From the NCBI GenBank assembly GCA_036556825.1, contig DATBIR010000147.1, positions 7,720 to 71,719 of the forward strand: DNA of 64,000 nucleotides, read 5' to 3'. Of this stretch, positions 8,647 through 18,049 are shown piece by piece. The position numbers and the translations under genes were made by a program. Every line of letters starts with the position of its first letter. Within the stretch, counting starts at the first letter, position 1. Source of the stretch: JAJKJG01 sp036556825 (GTDB lineage Bacteria > Pseudomonadota > Alphaproteobacteria > Rhizobiales > Beijerinckiaceae). Under the pieces are notes generated by a model. That model saw only the letters and a list, made by a program, of their open reading frames with translations. It searched no databases and was not told where the DNA came from.

Positions 8647-9519
8647 GTGGCGCGCGAAACCCTCGGCCTTCTCCTCGGCCTCCTCGCTGTCGTCGTGTTC
8701 GGCGGCACGCTGCCCTTCACGCGGCTTGCGGTCGAGGGTCTCGACCCGTGGTTCGTGACGGCGGCGCGCGCGGCCCTCGCCGGCATTCTTGCAGGGGCGG
8801 TGTTATTGGTGACGCGCCGGCGGCGCCCCGACGCGACGACGCTCAAGCGGCTCGTCATTGTGTCCGTCTGCCTGGTGGCTGCATTCCCGGGTTTCACCGC
8901 CCTGGCGATGCAGCGCGTCGGCGCCGCGCATGGCGGCTTCATGCTCGGCCTCCTGCCCTTGGCCACAGCCCTGTTCGGCGCCTGGCTGGCCGGTGAGCGG
9001 CCGGGACGGCGGTTCTGGACGGCAGCGGTCGCCGGTGCCGCCGTCGTTGTCGCGTTTGCATTACGCGAGGGCGCGGGAGGCCTGCAGCTCGGTGATCTGC
9101 TTCTCGCGGCCGCGGTGCTTGGCGCCGGCTTCGGCTATGCCTTGTCGGGCCAGCTGACGCGCGCCCTCAAGGGCTGGGAGGTGATTTCCTGGGCGCTGGT
9201 CATCGCGCTGCCGGTCGCGTTTCCGCTGATGATCCTGCTTGCTCCGCGCAATGCGAGCGTGGTTCCGCACGCGAGCTGGACCGGGCTCGCCTATGTCACA
9301 TTGCTGAGCCAGTATGTCGGCTTCTTTGCCTGGAATGCCGGTTTGGCCCTCGGCGGCATTGCCCTCGTGAGTCAGGTCCAGCTGCTGCAGCCCTTCGTCA
9401 CATTGTTCATCGCGGCGGCCCTCAACGCCGAGCGGGTCGATACCCTCACCTGGGGCGCGGCCGCGGTGGTGGTGGCCCTGGTGGTGGCCGGCCGCAAGGG
9501 CGCCGCTGGCCCGTCATGA
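8647..9519 (+). CDS. DMT-superfamily transporter (EamA)
   Basis: About 290 residues with ten hydrophobic segments arranged as two EamA repeats, the drug/metabolite transporter plan. Start LLLGLLAVVVFGGTLPFTRL and the mid-protein GFTALAMQRVGAAHGGFMLG are typical of the family. The substrate cannot be told from sequence; relatives export metabolites or amino acids. The GTG at 8647, 8 bp after the previous stop, was preferred to an ATG at 8602 because family proteins begin just before the first membrane helix. Neither start has a clear ribosome-binding site. Confidence 0.8.
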   Translation: MARETLGLLLGLLAVVVFGGTLPFTRLAVEGLDPWFVTAARAALAGILAGAVLLVTRRRRPDATTLKRLVIVSVCLVAAFPGFTALAMQRVGAAHGGFMLGLLPLATALFGAWLAGERPGRRFWTAAVAGAAVVVAFALREGAGGLQLGDLLLAAAVLGAGFGYALSGQLTRALKGWEVISWALVIALPVAFPLMILLAPRNASVVPHASWTGLAYVTLLSQYVGFFAWNAGLALGGIALVSQVQLLQPFVTLFIAAALNAERVDTLTWGAAAVVVALVVAGRKGAAGPS

Positions 9520-9645
9520 CCAGGCGTCTACCACGCGCGCGAGGCGACCTGGGCGGGAAGGCGCCGGGGCGCTGCCCCTGCGCGGGCGGGCCGTCAAGCT
9601 TGCAATGATCTCGCGGCTTCAGCCTTGCCAAGGCGCGAATTCGAG

Positions 9646-9665
9646 ATATAAAGATATCTTTATAT
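9646..9665. promoter_or_regulatory. 20-bp perfect palindrome, probable SahR-like operator
   Basis: ATATAAAGATATCTTTATAT is an exact inverted repeat in otherwise GC-rich DNA. It ends 21 bp before the start of the ArsR-family regulator gene. Its size and AT-rich dyad symmetry fit an ArsR/SmtB dimer site. ArsR-type SahR regulators of methionine-cycle genes in other Proteobacteria use similar AT-rich palindromes around ATATC. Autoregulation of the regulator-metF-metH operon is inferred. Confidence 0.72.
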
Positions 9666-9686
9666 GTATTTGGCATGGTTTGAAGC

Positions 9687-10691
9687 ATGACCGACGGCAC
9701 CCTTGGCCTGAACGAGACGCTGACCACCTTGCGCGCCGCCGCCGAGGAGACCCGGCTGCGTATTCTCGCGCTGCTGGCGGAAGGCGAGCTGACCGTCTCC
9801 GATCTCACCGACATCCTCGGCCAGTCGCAGCCGCGGATCTCGCGCCATCTCAAGCTCCTCGTCGGGGCGGGGCTGGTCGAGCGTCATCGGGAAGGCGCGT
9901 GGGCGTTCTTCAGGCTGGCGGAGCAGGGCGCTGCGGGCATTCTGCGTCCCATTCTGGCAACCGTCGATCGGGCCGACCCGCGCGTCGCCGCTGATTGCGA
10001 GCGGCTCGCGGCCGTGCGCCAGCAGAGGGCGCAGGCCGCGCAGGAATTCTTTGCCCGGCTCGCGCCCGAATGGGACCGGCTGCGTTCGCTGCAGGCGCCC
10101 GAAACGCTGGTCGAGAGCGCGATCGTCGACGGGCTCGGGGCGAGGCCAATCCACAACCTGCTCGACCTCGGCACCGGCACCGGTCGCATGTTGCAGCTGC
10201 TTGGACCGCGCGCCGCGCGCGCCGTCGGTCTCGACGCCAACCACGCCATGTTGTCCGTGGCCCGCGCCAACCTGGAGCGGGCGGGCGTGCGCGCCGAATT
10301 GAGGCAAGGCGACATCTATGCGCCTCCGTTCGCGCGCGGCTCCTTCGATCTCGTCGTGATCCATCAGGTGCTGCACTACCTCGACGACCCGGCGCGGGCG
10401 CTGCGCGAGGCGGCGCATCTCGTGGCGCCAGGCGGACGCCTGCTCGTGGTCGATTTCGCGCCGCACGGCCTCGAATTCCTGCGCGAGAGCCAGGCCCACC
10501 GGCGCCTCGGCTTTGCGCGCGAGCAGGTCGCCGGGTGGCTGCAGGAGTCCGGGCTCGACTGCACGCTGACGCGCGAGTTGGCGCCGCCGAACAAGGCCGC
10601 TGACCAGCTCACGGTGACGCTCTGGCTCGGGCAGGACCGCCGCGTCGTCACCGATTGGCCGCTGGCCGCTTCCAACCGCGAGGTCGCCTGA
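9687..10691 (+). CDS. ArsR-family regulator fused to SAM methyltransferase
   Basis: A 334-residue two-domain protein. Residues about 1-95 form an ArsR/SmtB winged helix (ETRLRILALLAEGELTVSDL, then SQPRISRHLKLL recognition helix) without the metal-binding Cys of the arsenic sensors. Residues about 145-300 form a class I S-adenosylmethionine-binding domain with LDLGTGTGRML (motif I), GLDANHAM (motif II) and FDLVVIHQVLHYLDDP. The fusion and linkage to metF and metH match regulators proposed to sense S-adenosylhomocysteine (SahR-like) and repress methionine synthesis genes. Whether the methyltransferase fold is catalytic or only a ligand sensor is not known. Its TGA overlaps the metF ATG. Confidence 0.85.
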   Translation: MTDGTLGLNETLTTLRAAAEETRLRILALLAEGELTVSDLTDILGQSQPRISRHLKLLVGAGLVERHREGAWAFFRLAEQGAAGILRPILATVDRADPRVAADCERLAAVRQQRAQAAQEFFARLAPEWDRLRSLQAPETLVESAIVDGLGARPIHNLLDLGTGTGRMLQLLGPRAARAVGLDANHAMLSVARANLERAGVRAELRQGDIYAPPFARGSFDLVVIHQVLHYLDDPARALREAAHLVAPGGRLLVVDFAPHGLEFLRESQAHRRLGFAREQVAGWLQESGLDCTLTRELAPPNKAADQLTVTLWLGQDRRVVTDWPLAASNREVA

Positions 10692-11602
10692 TGACCACCT
10701 TCCGCCTGAGCCGGCACAGCGCCCGCCCGGTCCGCGTCTCGTTCGAGTTCTTTCCGCCGAAGACGGATGAGATGGAAGCGACGCTCTGGTCCTCGATCGA
10801 GCGCCTGGCGCCGCTCAACCCGCACTTCGTCTCGGTCACTTACGGCGCCGGCGGCTCGACGCGCGAGCGCACGCACGCCACCGTGGCGCGCATCCTGAAG
10901 GAGACGCCGCTCAAGCCCGCGGCGCACCTGACCTGCGTCGCGGCCACGAAGGAGGACGTCCACGAGGTCGTCCGCGGCTACTGGGATTGCGGCGTGCGCC
11001 ACATCGTGGCCTTGCGCGGCGATCCGGCGGCGGGGCTCGGCGCCAGATACGAGCCGCATCCCGGCGGCTACGCGCAGAGCTGCGATCTCGTCGCCGGCAT
11101 CAGATCGGTCGGCGACTTCGAGGTCTCGGTATCGGCCTACCCGGAAAAACATCCGGAATCGCCTTCGCTCGATGCTGATCTCGACGTGCTCGAGGCCAAG
11201 GTCGACGCCGGCGCGACCCGCGCCATCACCCAGTTCTTCTTCGACAACGACCTTTACTTCCGCTACCTCGACAAGGTCCGCGGCCGGGGCATCGACATTC
11301 CTGTCGTGCCGGGCATCCTGCCAGTGCAGAATTTCAAGCAAGCCGCCAACTTTGCCGCGAGGGCCGGTGCCAGCATTCCCAGTTGGCTGGCGCACCGCTT
11401 CGACGGGCTCGAGCAGGACATCGAGACGCGCAAGCTGATCGCCGCCGCCGTTACCGCCGAGCAGGTCATCGACCTGGTCGATCAAGGCGTCACCGACTTC
11501 CACTTCTATACCATGAACCGCGCTGATCTCGTCTATGCGATTTGTCATTTGCTGGGCCTGCGCGCGCAGCCACGGCCGACGAGCGAGAAGGCAGCGGCGT
11601 GA
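10691..11602 (+). CDS. metF: 5,10-methylenetetrahydrofolate reductase
   Basis: A 303-residue FAD enzyme that reduces methylenetetrahydrofolate to 5-methyltetrahydrofolate, the methyl donor for MetH. Family motifs in order: SFEFFPPK with the catalytic Glu (about residue 19), SVTYGAGGSTRERT, ALRGDPA, AYPEKHPE, TQFFFDNDLYFRY and FHFYTMNRADL. The ATG at 10691 overlaps the preceding stop by one base, giving translational coupling. The gene ends in a GTGA overlap with metH, so MetF and its consumer enzyme are made together. Confidence 0.95.
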   Translation: MTTFRLSRHSARPVRVSFEFFPPKTDEMEATLWSSIERLAPLNPHFVSVTYGAGGSTRERTHATVARILKETPLKPAAHLTCVAATKEDVHEVVRGYWDCGVRHIVALRGDPAAGLGARYEPHPGGYAQSCDLVAGIRSVGDFEVSVSAYPEKHPESPSLDADLDVLEAKVDAGATRAITQFFFDNDLYFRYLDKVRGRGIDIPVVPGILPVQNFKQAANFAARAGASIPSWLAHRFDGLEQDIETRKLIAAAVTAEQVIDLVDQGVTDFHFYTMNRADLVYAICHLLGLRAQPRPTSEKAAA

Positions 11603-14600
11603 CAGCCATGATCGACATCAGACTCGCCGACGGCACCGAGATCGAAAAGGCGCTGCGCGCCCTCGCGGCCGAGCGCATCCTCGTGCTCGACGGCGCCATG
11701 GGCACGGAAATCCAGGCGCTGAAACTCTCGGAAGAGGCGTTTCGCGGCGAACGTTTCCGCGACCATGGCCACGATCTGCGCGGCAACAACGACCTCCTGA
11801 TCCTTACGCAGCCCGATGCGATCCGCGAGATCCACCTTAACTATTTCCGCGCCGGCGCCGACATCGTCGAGACCAACACCTTCTCGAGCACCTCGATCGC
11901 CCAGGCCGATTACGGCCTCCAGGCGGTCGTCTACGATCTCAACCGCGAGGGCGCCCGTCTGTGCCGCGAGGCCGCCATGCTGGCCCAGAAGGAGGACGGC
12001 CGGCGCCGCTTCGTCGCCGGCGCCGTCGGGCCCACCAACCGCACCTTGTCGATCTCGCCCGAGGTCAACAACCCGGGCTACCGCGCCGTAACTTTCGACG
12101 AGGTGCGCGATGCCTATGCCGAGCAGGTGAGGGGACTCGTCGACGGCGGCGCCGAGATCATCCTGATCGAAACCGTTTTCGACACGCTCAACGCCAAGGC
12201 GGCCATCGTCGCGGCGCAGCAGGTATTCGCGGAGCGCGGCGTCCGGTTGCCGATCATGGTTTCGGGCACGATCACCGATCTGTCCGGCCGCACCCTGTCC
12301 GGCCAGACGCCGACGGCGTTCTGGCACTCCGTGCGCCACGCCGCGCCGGTCACCATCGGCCTCAATTGCGCGCTCGGCGCGCGCGAGATGCGCGCCCACA
12401 TCCAGGAAATCGGCAAGGTCGCCGACACGCTGGTCTGCGCCTATCCCAATGCCGGCCTGCCCAACGAGTTCGGCCTCTATGACGAGAGCCCTGAAGCGAC
12501 GGCGGCGATGCTTGGCGAGTTCGCCGAGGCAGGTCTCGTGAATGTGGTCGGAGGCTGTTGCGGCACCACGCCGGCGCATATCCGCGCCATCGCGCAGGCG
12601 GTCGCCGGCAAGAAGCCGCGCCCGCTTCCGGAGATGCGGCCACTGATGCGCCTGTCCGGCCTCGAGCCATTCACGCTCACGCCCGACATTCCGTTCGTCA
12701 ATGTCGGCGAGCGGACCAACGTCACCGGCTCGGCCAAGTTCCGCAAGCTGATCAAGAACGGCGAGTTCGCGGCGGCGCTCGACGTGGCGCGCGAGCAGGT
12801 GGCGAGCGGCGCGCAGGTGATCGACGTGAACATGGACGAGGGCCTTCTCGATTCCGAGAAGGCGATGGTCGAGTTCCTCAACCTCGTCGCCGGCGAGCCG
12901 GACATCGCACGCGTGCCGGTGATGGTGGATTCGTCGAAATTCCACGTCATCGAGGCCGGCCTCAAATGCCTTCAGGGCAAGGCGATCGTGAACTCGATCT
13001 CGCTCAAGGAAGGCGAGGAGAAGTTCATCGCCGAGGCCCGGGTGTGCCGCGCCTACGGCGCCGCCGTGGTGGTGATGGCCTTCGACGAGCAGGGCCAGGC
13101 CGACACGCGCGAGCGCAAGGTCGCGATCTGCACGCGCGCCTACGGGATCCTCACGGAGCAGGTCGGCCTCCCGCCGGAAGACATCATCTTCGACCCGAAT
13201 ATCTTTGCCGTTGCCACCGGCATCGAGGAGCACAACGGCTACGGCGTCGCCTTCATCGAGGCGATCCGGCAGATCCGCGCAGACCTGGCGCACGTGCACA
13301 TCTCCGGCGGCGTGTCCAACCTGTCGTTCGCGTTCCGCGGCAACGAGCCGGTGCGCGAGGCGATGCACTCCGTCTTCCTCTTTCACGCGATCCGCGCCGG
13401 TATGGACATGGGCATCGTCAATGCCGGCCAGCTCGCCGTGTATGACGAGATCGATCCGGAGCTGCGCGAGCTGTGCGAGGACGTGGTCCTCAATCGCCGG
13501 TCGGATGCCACCGAGCGCCTGCTCGAGGCGGCGCCGCGTTTCAAGGGGGACGGAGCCGGCGCCACGAAGATCGCCGATCTCGAATGGCGCTCATGGCCCG
13601 TGGGCAAGCGCCTCGAGCACGCGCTCGTCAACGGCATCACGGAATTCATCGAGGCCGACGTCGAGGAGGCGCGTGGAGAGGCGGAGCGGCCGCTGCACGT
13701 GATCGAAGGTCCACTGATGGCGGGCATGAACGTGGTCGGCGATTTGTTCGGCTCGGGAAAGATGTTCCTGCCGCAGGTGGTCAAGTCGGCGCGCGTGATG
13801 AAGCAGGCGGTGGCCTACCTGATGCCGTTCATGGAGGCCGAGAAGGACGCGACGGGGCTGAGCGCGCGCCCAGCGGCCGGCAAGATCGTGATGGCAACCG
13901 TGAAGGGCGATGTGCACGACATCGGCAAGAACATCGTCGGCGTCGTGCTCGGCTGCAACAATTACCAGGTGATCGACCTCGGCGTGATGGTGCCGGCCCA
14001 GAAGATCCTCGAGACGGCGCGCAAGGAAAAGGCCGACATTATCGGCCTCTCCGGGCTGATCACCCCGTCGCTCGACGAGATGGCCTTCGTCGCCGGCGAG
14101 ATGGAGCGCGAAGGGTTCGATATCCCGCTCCTGATCGGCGGCGCCACGACCAGCCGCGTCCACACGGCCGTCAAGATCCACCCGAATTACGAGCGCGGTC
14201 AGGCGATCTATGTCGCCGATGCGAGCCGCGCCGTCGGGGTGGTCTCGAGCCTGCTCTCTCCGGAAGGCAAGGCGCCTTACGTCGATACGGTACGGGCCGA
14301 ATACCGAAAGGTGGCAGAGGCGCATGCGCGATCGGAAGCCGACAAGCAGCGCCTGCCGCTGGACAAGGCGCGCGCCAGCCGCATGAAGATCGACTGGGCG
14401 GCGTATCAGCCGCCCAAGCCGACCTTCGCGGGCACGCGCGTCTTCCGCACCTACGATGTCGCCGAACTCGTCCCGTATATCGACTGGACGCCCTTCTTTC
14501 AGACCTGGGAGCTGAAGGGCCGCTTCCCGGCGATCCTCGAGGACGAGAAGCAGGGCGCGGCGGCGCGGCAGCTCTACGAGGATGCGCAGGGCATGCTACG

Positions 14601-15357
14601 CCAGATCGTCGAGGAGCGCTGGTTCAATCCCAAGGCGGTGATCGGCTTCTGGCCGGCCAACGCGGTCGGCGACGACATGCGCCTGTTCACCGGCGAGAGC
14701 CGCTCGCACGAGCTGGCGACCTTCCATGGCCTGCGCCAGCAGCTTTCGAAGCGCGACGGCCGCCCCAACCTGTGCATCTCGGATTTTCTGGCGCCGGCCG
14801 AGACGGGGCTGGCCGATTACATCGGCGCCTTCGTGGTGACGGCCGGCATCGAGGAGGTGCGCATCGCCGAAAAGTTCGAGCGCGCCAACGACGACTACCG
14901 CTCGATCCTGGTGAAGGCGCTGGCCGACCGCATCGCCGAAGCTCTCGCCGAGCGCATGCACGAGCGCGTGCGCAAGGAATTCTGGGCCTATGCGGCCGAC
15001 GAGAACCTCACCCACGAGGATCTGATCCGCGAGGAGTATCGCGGCATCCGTCCGGCGCCCGGCTATCCGGCACAGCCCGACCACACCGAGAAAACGACGA
15101 TCTTCCGCCTGCTCGAGGCCGAGCGGCGCATCGGCGTCAAGCTCACCGAGAGCTACGCCATGTGGCCGGGCTCGTCGGTGTCGGGCCTCTATCTCGCACA
15201 CCCCGAAGCGCATTATTTCGGCGTCGCCAAGGTCGAGCGCGACCAGGTCGAGGACTATGCGGCGCGCAAGGCTATGAGCATCGCCGAGGTCGAGCGCTGG
15301 CTATCGCCGATCCTCAACTACGATCCGGCAAATTACCGGCTCGAGGCGGCGGAGTGA
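11599..15357 (+). CDS. metH: cobalamin-dependent methionine synthase
   Basis: A full-length MetH of about 1,252 residues, which transfers the methyl group of 5-methyltetrahydrofolate to homocysteine through cobalamin. All four modules are visible: the homocysteine/zinc domain (LVLDGAMGTEIQ, GLNCALGAREM, NVVGGCCGTTPAHI with the zinc Cys pair), the pterin domain (NVGERTNVTGSAKFRKLI), the B12 domain (DVHDIGKNIVGVVLGCNNY, with His as lower cobalt ligand) and the reactivation domain (RPAPGYPAQPDHTEK near the end). The GTG at 11599 overlaps the metF stop and has GAGAAGG seven bases upstream; an ATG at 11608 is the alternative. Confidence 0.95.
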   Translation: MTAMIDIRLADGTEIEKALRALAAERILVLDGAMGTEIQALKLSEEAFRGERFRDHGHDLRGNNDLLILTQPDAIREIHLNYFRAGADIVETNTFSSTSIAQADYGLQAVVYDLNREGARLCREAAMLAQKEDGRRRFVAGAVGPTNRTLSISPEVNNPGYRAVTFDEVRDAYAEQVRGLVDGGAEIILIETVFDTLNAKAAIVAAQQVFAERGVRLPIMVSGTITDLSGRTLSGQTPTAFWHSVRHAAPVTIGLNCALGAREMRAHIQEIGKVADTLVCAYPNAGLPNEFGLYDESPEATAAMLGEFAEAGLVNVVGGCCGTTPAHIRAIAQAVAGKKPRPLPEMRPLMRLSGLEPFTLTPDIPFVNVGERTNVTGSAKFRKLIKNGEFAAALDVAREQVASGAQVIDVNMDEGLLDSEKAMVEFLNLVAGEPDIARVPVMVDSSKFHVIEAGLKCLQGKAIVNSISLKEGEEKFIAEARVCRAYGAAVVVMAFDEQGQADTRERKVAICTRAYGILTEQVGLPPEDIIFDPNIFAVATGIEEHNGYGVAFIEAIRQIRADLAHVHISGGVSNLSFAFRGNEPVREAMHSVFLFHAIRAGMDMGIVNAGQLAVYDEIDPELRELCEDVVLNRRSDATERLLEAAPRFKGDGAGATKIADLEWRSWPVGKRLEHALVNGITEFIEADVEEARGEAERPLHVIEGPLMAGMNVVGDLFGSGKMFLPQVVKSARVMKQAVAYLMPFMEAEKDATGLSARPAAGKIVMATVKGDVHDIGKNIVGVVLGCNNYQVIDLGVMVPAQKILETARKEKADIIGLSGLITPSLDEMAFVAGEMEREGFDIPLLIGGATTSRVHTAVKIHPNYERGQAIYVADASRAVGVVSSLLSPEGKAPYVDTVRAEYRKVAEAHARSEADKQRLPLDKARASRMKIDWAAYQPPKPTFAGTRVFRTYDVAELVPYIDWTPFFQTWELKGRFPAILEDEKQGAAARQLYEDAQGMLRQIVEERWFNPKAVIGFWPANAVGDDMRLFTGESRSHELATFHGLRQQLSKRDGRPNLCISDFLAPAETGLADYIGAFVVTAGIEEVRIAEKFERANDDYRSILVKALADRIAEALAERMHERVRKEFWAYAADENLTHEDLIREEYRGIRPAPGYPAQPDHTEKTTIFRLLEAERRIGVKLTESYAMWPGSSVSGLYLAHPEAHYFGVAKVERDQVEDYAARKAMSIAEVERWLSPILNYDPANYRLEAAE

Positions 15358-15415
15358 CGGCGCATGCGGTGGTGGTGAGCCCGATCCATCCGCAACCGAT
15401 CCGGAGAAAGCGGAA

Positions 15416-15434
15416 GTGAAAGAGGCGCTTTCAC
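15416..15434. terminator. hairpin between convergent metH and thiE
   Basis: GTGAAAG and CTTTCAC form a 7-bp perfect stem around a 5-base loop. It lies between the metH stop and the thiE stop. No T-tract follows on either side, so terminator function is only suggested by position. Confidence 0.35.
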
Positions 15435-15459
15435 ATGTGCGCGCGGCTGCGCCAAAAGC

Positions 15460-16068
15460 TCAGCAGCGCTGAACCAGCTCCAGCCAGTCGCGCACGCGCC
15501 CATCGGGATCGGCATTCTGCGTCACGTCGCTGACGACGGCGATCGAATCGGCGCCGGCAGCGAATACGGCCGGCGCGCGCTCGAGCGTGATGCCGCCGAT
15601 GGCGACGAGCGGCATGCTGCCGACGCGCTGCTTCCATAAGCCGATGCGCTCCAGACCTTGCGGCCCGAATCGCATCGCCTTGAGAGTGGTCGGGTAGATC
15701 GGCCCGAGGGCGACGTAGTCTGGCCTATGGCGCAGCGCGGTGGCGAGCTCGTCGTCGTCATGCGTGGAGAGGCCGAGCGTGAGCCCGGCCGCGCGGATCG
15801 CCTGGACGTCCGCCTCCGCCAGGTCTTCCTGCCCGAGATGCACGTGCCGCGCGCCAGCCTCGATCGCGGCGTGCCAGTAATCGTTGACGATCAGCTCCGT
15901 GCGCGTGCCGCGCGTCAGGGCGACGGCGTCGCGCACGAGCGCCAGCGCCGCGTCGGGCGAGAGATCCTTGGCGCGCAGCTGCACGGTGCCGACGCCGAGC
16001 CGGACCAGGCGGTCGATCCAGGCCAGGCTGTCGACGATCGGATAGAAACGGTCAGGATGTTGCCGCAT
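15460..16068 (-). CDS. thiE: thiamine phosphate synthase
   Basis: A 202-residue TIM-barrel enzyme that joins hydroxymethylpyrimidine diphosphate to thiazole phosphate, giving thiamine phosphate. Motifs: FYPIVDS at the start, GVGTVQLRAKDL, ELIVNDYWHAAIEAGARHVHLGQEDL, DYVALGPIYPTTLKA and LVAIGGITLERA. The gene is the last of the thi operon, and its start overlaps the 3' end of thiG by 17 bp. Confidence 0.92.
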   Translation of the reverse strand: MRQHPDRFYPIVDSLAWIDRLVRLGVGTVQLRAKDLSPDAALALVRDAVALTRGTRTELIVNDYWHAAIEAGARHVHLGQEDLAEADVQAIRAAGLTLGLSTHDDDELATALRHRPDYVALGPIYPTTLKAMRFGPQGLERIGLWKQRVGSMPLVAIGGITLERAPAVFAAGADSIAVVSDVTQNADPDGRVRDWLELVQRC

Positions 16069-16834
16069 GCCAGAACGGCGTCCCTACGACCGGCGTTGAC
16101 GGAGAGGCGAAGTCGCGCGCGTCCATCAGGCCGGCCTCGTAGCCGAGGCGGCCGGCCTCGACGGCGAGCTTGAATCCGCGCGCCATCGCGACCGGATCCT
16201 GCGCCTTGGCGACCGCGGTGTTGAGCAGCACCGCATCAAAACCCATCTCGAGCGCCGCGGCCGCGTGCGAGGGCGCGCCGAGGCCCGCGTCGATGATCAT
16301 CGGCACGTCCGGAAAGCGGGCGCGCAGCGTCTTCAGGAGATATGGGTTGAGAAGGCCCCTGGCGCTGCCGATGGGCGACGCCCATGGCATCACGACCTGG
16401 CAGCCGGCGTCGATCAGCCGCCCCACCACGGTGAGGTCTTCGGTGCAGTAGGGAAACACCTCGAAACCGTCGCGCGCGAGGATGTCGGCTGCCTCGACCA
16501 GCCCGACCACGTCCGGCTGCAGCGTCTCGTCGTCGCCGATCACCTCGAGCTTGACCCACGGCGTGTTGAACAGCTCGCGCGCCATCTGCGCCGTGGTGAC
16601 CGCCTCGCGCACGCTGCGGCAGCCGGCGGTGTTGGGCAGCACCTTGACGCCGAGCGACGAGATGATCTGCCAGAACGCGTTGCCCGCCTTGCCGCCGGCC
16701 GCTTCGCGGCGCAGCGAGACAGTGACGATCTCGGCGCCCGAGGCGCGAATCGCCTCCTCCATGATGGCGGGAGAGGGATAGAGCGCGGTTCCGACCAGCA
16801 GCCGCGATCCGATGTCTTGTCCGTAGAGCTTCAT
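16052..16834 (-). CDS. thiG: thiazole synthase
   Basis: A 260-residue ThiG, which builds the thiazole phosphate ring from deoxyxylulose phosphate, dehydroglycine and ThiS thiocarboxylate. Seen: SRLLVGTALYPSPAIMEEAI, the VLPNTAGCRSVREAV loop, VKLEVIGD, DAGLGAPSHAAAALEMGFD and VLLNTAVAKAQDPVAMA. GGGAG precedes the ATG at 16834. It lies 23 bp after thiS, its sulfur-carrier partner. Confidence 0.95.
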   Translation of the reverse strand: MKLYGQDIGSRLLVGTALYPSPAIMEEAIRASGAEIVTVSLRREAAGGKAGNAFWQIISSLGVKVLPNTAGCRSVREAVTTAQMARELFNTPWVKLEVIGDDETLQPDVVGLVEAADILARDGFEVFPYCTEDLTVVGRLIDAGCQVVMPWASPIGSARGLLNPYLLKTLRARFPDVPMIIDAGLGAPSHAAAALEMGFDAVLLNTAVAKAQDPVAMARGFKLAVEAGRLGYEAGLMDARDFASPSTPVVGTPFWHAATS

Positions 16835-16857
16835 TGCATCTCCCGTCAGCCGTCTTG

Positions 16858-17055
16858 TTAGCCACCCTGGCGCGGCGTGAGGATTTCGATCCGATCACCG
16901 GCCTTGAGCTCGACCTCGTCCCAGCGCCGGCGCTGGACCACGTCGTGATTGACGGCCACGACCAGGAACTCGCCGTCGTATTCGAGCTCCCGCAGCAGGG
17001 CCGGGATCGTGGTCGCGGCGACCTCCTGATGTTCGCCGTTGATGGTCAGGACCAT
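16858..17055 (-). CDS. thiS: sulfur carrier protein ThiS
   Basis: A 65-residue ubiquitin-like protein starting MVLTINGE and ending in the diagnostic Gly-Gly, whose terminal carboxylate is adenylated and converted to thiocarboxylate to supply sulfur to ThiG. The KAGDRIEILTPRQGG tail is typical. Its ATG at 17055 lies within the last codons of thiO (10-bp overlap). Confidence 0.93.
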   Translation of the reverse strand: MVLTINGEHQEVAATTIPALLRELEYDGEFLVVAVNHDVVQRRRWDEVELKAGDRIEILTPRQGG

Positions 17056-18044
17056 CGCATCACCTCGTTGTCTCGCGTCCCGTGCCTTATGTAGTTCACG
17101 GTCAGCTCGGCCAAAGCCGGCGCGAGCAGGAAGCCATGGCGGTAAAGGCCATTGACGGCGATGCGCGCGCCGTCGACCCGGATGCGCGGCGCGTGGTCGG
17201 GAAAGGCTGGGCGCAGGCCGGCGCCGAGCTCGACGATACGCGCCTCGCCGAAGGCGGGATGCACGGTATAGGCGGCCGTCAGCAGCTCCAGCGCCGAGCG
17301 CACGGTGACGGCCCCGCCGTCCTCGCTCTCGATCGTTGTCGCGCCGATAAGGTAACGGCCCTTGGGCCGCGGCACGATATAGAGCGGCCAGCGCGGATGG
17401 ATCAGGCGAACCGGCCGCGACAAGGTCACGTCCGGCGTGTCGACGACGATGATCTCGCCGCGCACGCCGCGCAGATCCGGAAACACGTCGCGGGCGGCGA
17501 GGCCACGGCAGTCGATCACCGTGCCGTCGAGATCCCGCGGGTCGACCGTTTCGCCGAAACGGATCATTGCCCCGGCCGCTTCGAGTTGGCGGTGCAGCAG
17601 CGACAGCACGTGCCGCGGTTCGACATGCGCCTCGTCGGCGAAGAACAGGCCGTCCCGAAAGCGGCCCGCCAAAGCCGGCTCCAGTTCGCCGAGTCGGCGA
17701 GCGTCGACCCGCTCGTAACCCGAGGTGAGGCGGGCGAAGCGCTCGTAATCGGCGCGGTCGCGCGGATGCGCGACGACCAGAGAGCCGTTGCTGCACATGT
17801 CGGGCAGGTGCGCCCGCCACAGGTCCAGGGACCGGCGGCCGAGCCGCGTCACCACGGGCTCCGCCGTCTCCGCCTCGCAGTCGGGCGCCAGCATGCCGCC
17901 GGCCCAGTAGCCGGCCGCGTGGGCGTGGTTCGCATCGCCGCGCTCGAACACGGTCACCTTGTGGCCGGCCTTGGCGAAGAGCAGGGCCTGCCAGCTGCCG
18001 GCGACGCCTGCGCCGACAACGTTAACCGCCTGTGATTGCTGCAT
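17046..18044 (-). CDS. thiO: glycine oxidase ThiO
   Basis: A 332-residue FAD-dependent oxidase that oxidises glycine to dehydroglycine for thiazole synthesis in aerobes. It begins with the Rossmann dinucleotide motif VNVVGAGVAGSWQALLFAKAGH, and has VIDCRGLAARD and, near the C-terminus, GLRPAFPDHAPRI and VNGLYRHGFLLAPAL. The ATG at 18044 was chosen because GGAGGG lies six bases upstream and a longer reading runs into the riboswitch. It is first in the operon; thiC and thiD are not in this window. Confidence 0.92.
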   Translation of the reverse strand: MQQSQAVNVVGAGVAGSWQALLFAKAGHKVTVFERGDANHAHAAGYWAGGMLAPDCEAETAEPVVTRLGRRSLDLWRAHLPDMCSNGSLVVAHPRDRADYERFARLTSGYERVDARRLGELEPALAGRFRDGLFFADEAHVEPRHVLSLLHRQLEAAGAMIRFGETVDPRDLDGTVIDCRGLAARDVFPDLRGVRGEIIVVDTPDVTLSRPVRLIHPRWPLYIVPRPKGRYLIGATTIESEDGGAVTVRSALELLTAAYTVHPAFGEARIVELGAGLRPAFPDHAPRIRVDGARIAVNGLYRHGFLLAPALAELTVNYIRHGTRDNEVMRWS

Positions 18045-18049
18045 TCCCG

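Noticed and set aside
11545..13386. 613-codon minus-strand open frame
   Set aside because: Shadow of metH, rich in Arg, Asp and Val with no protein family features.
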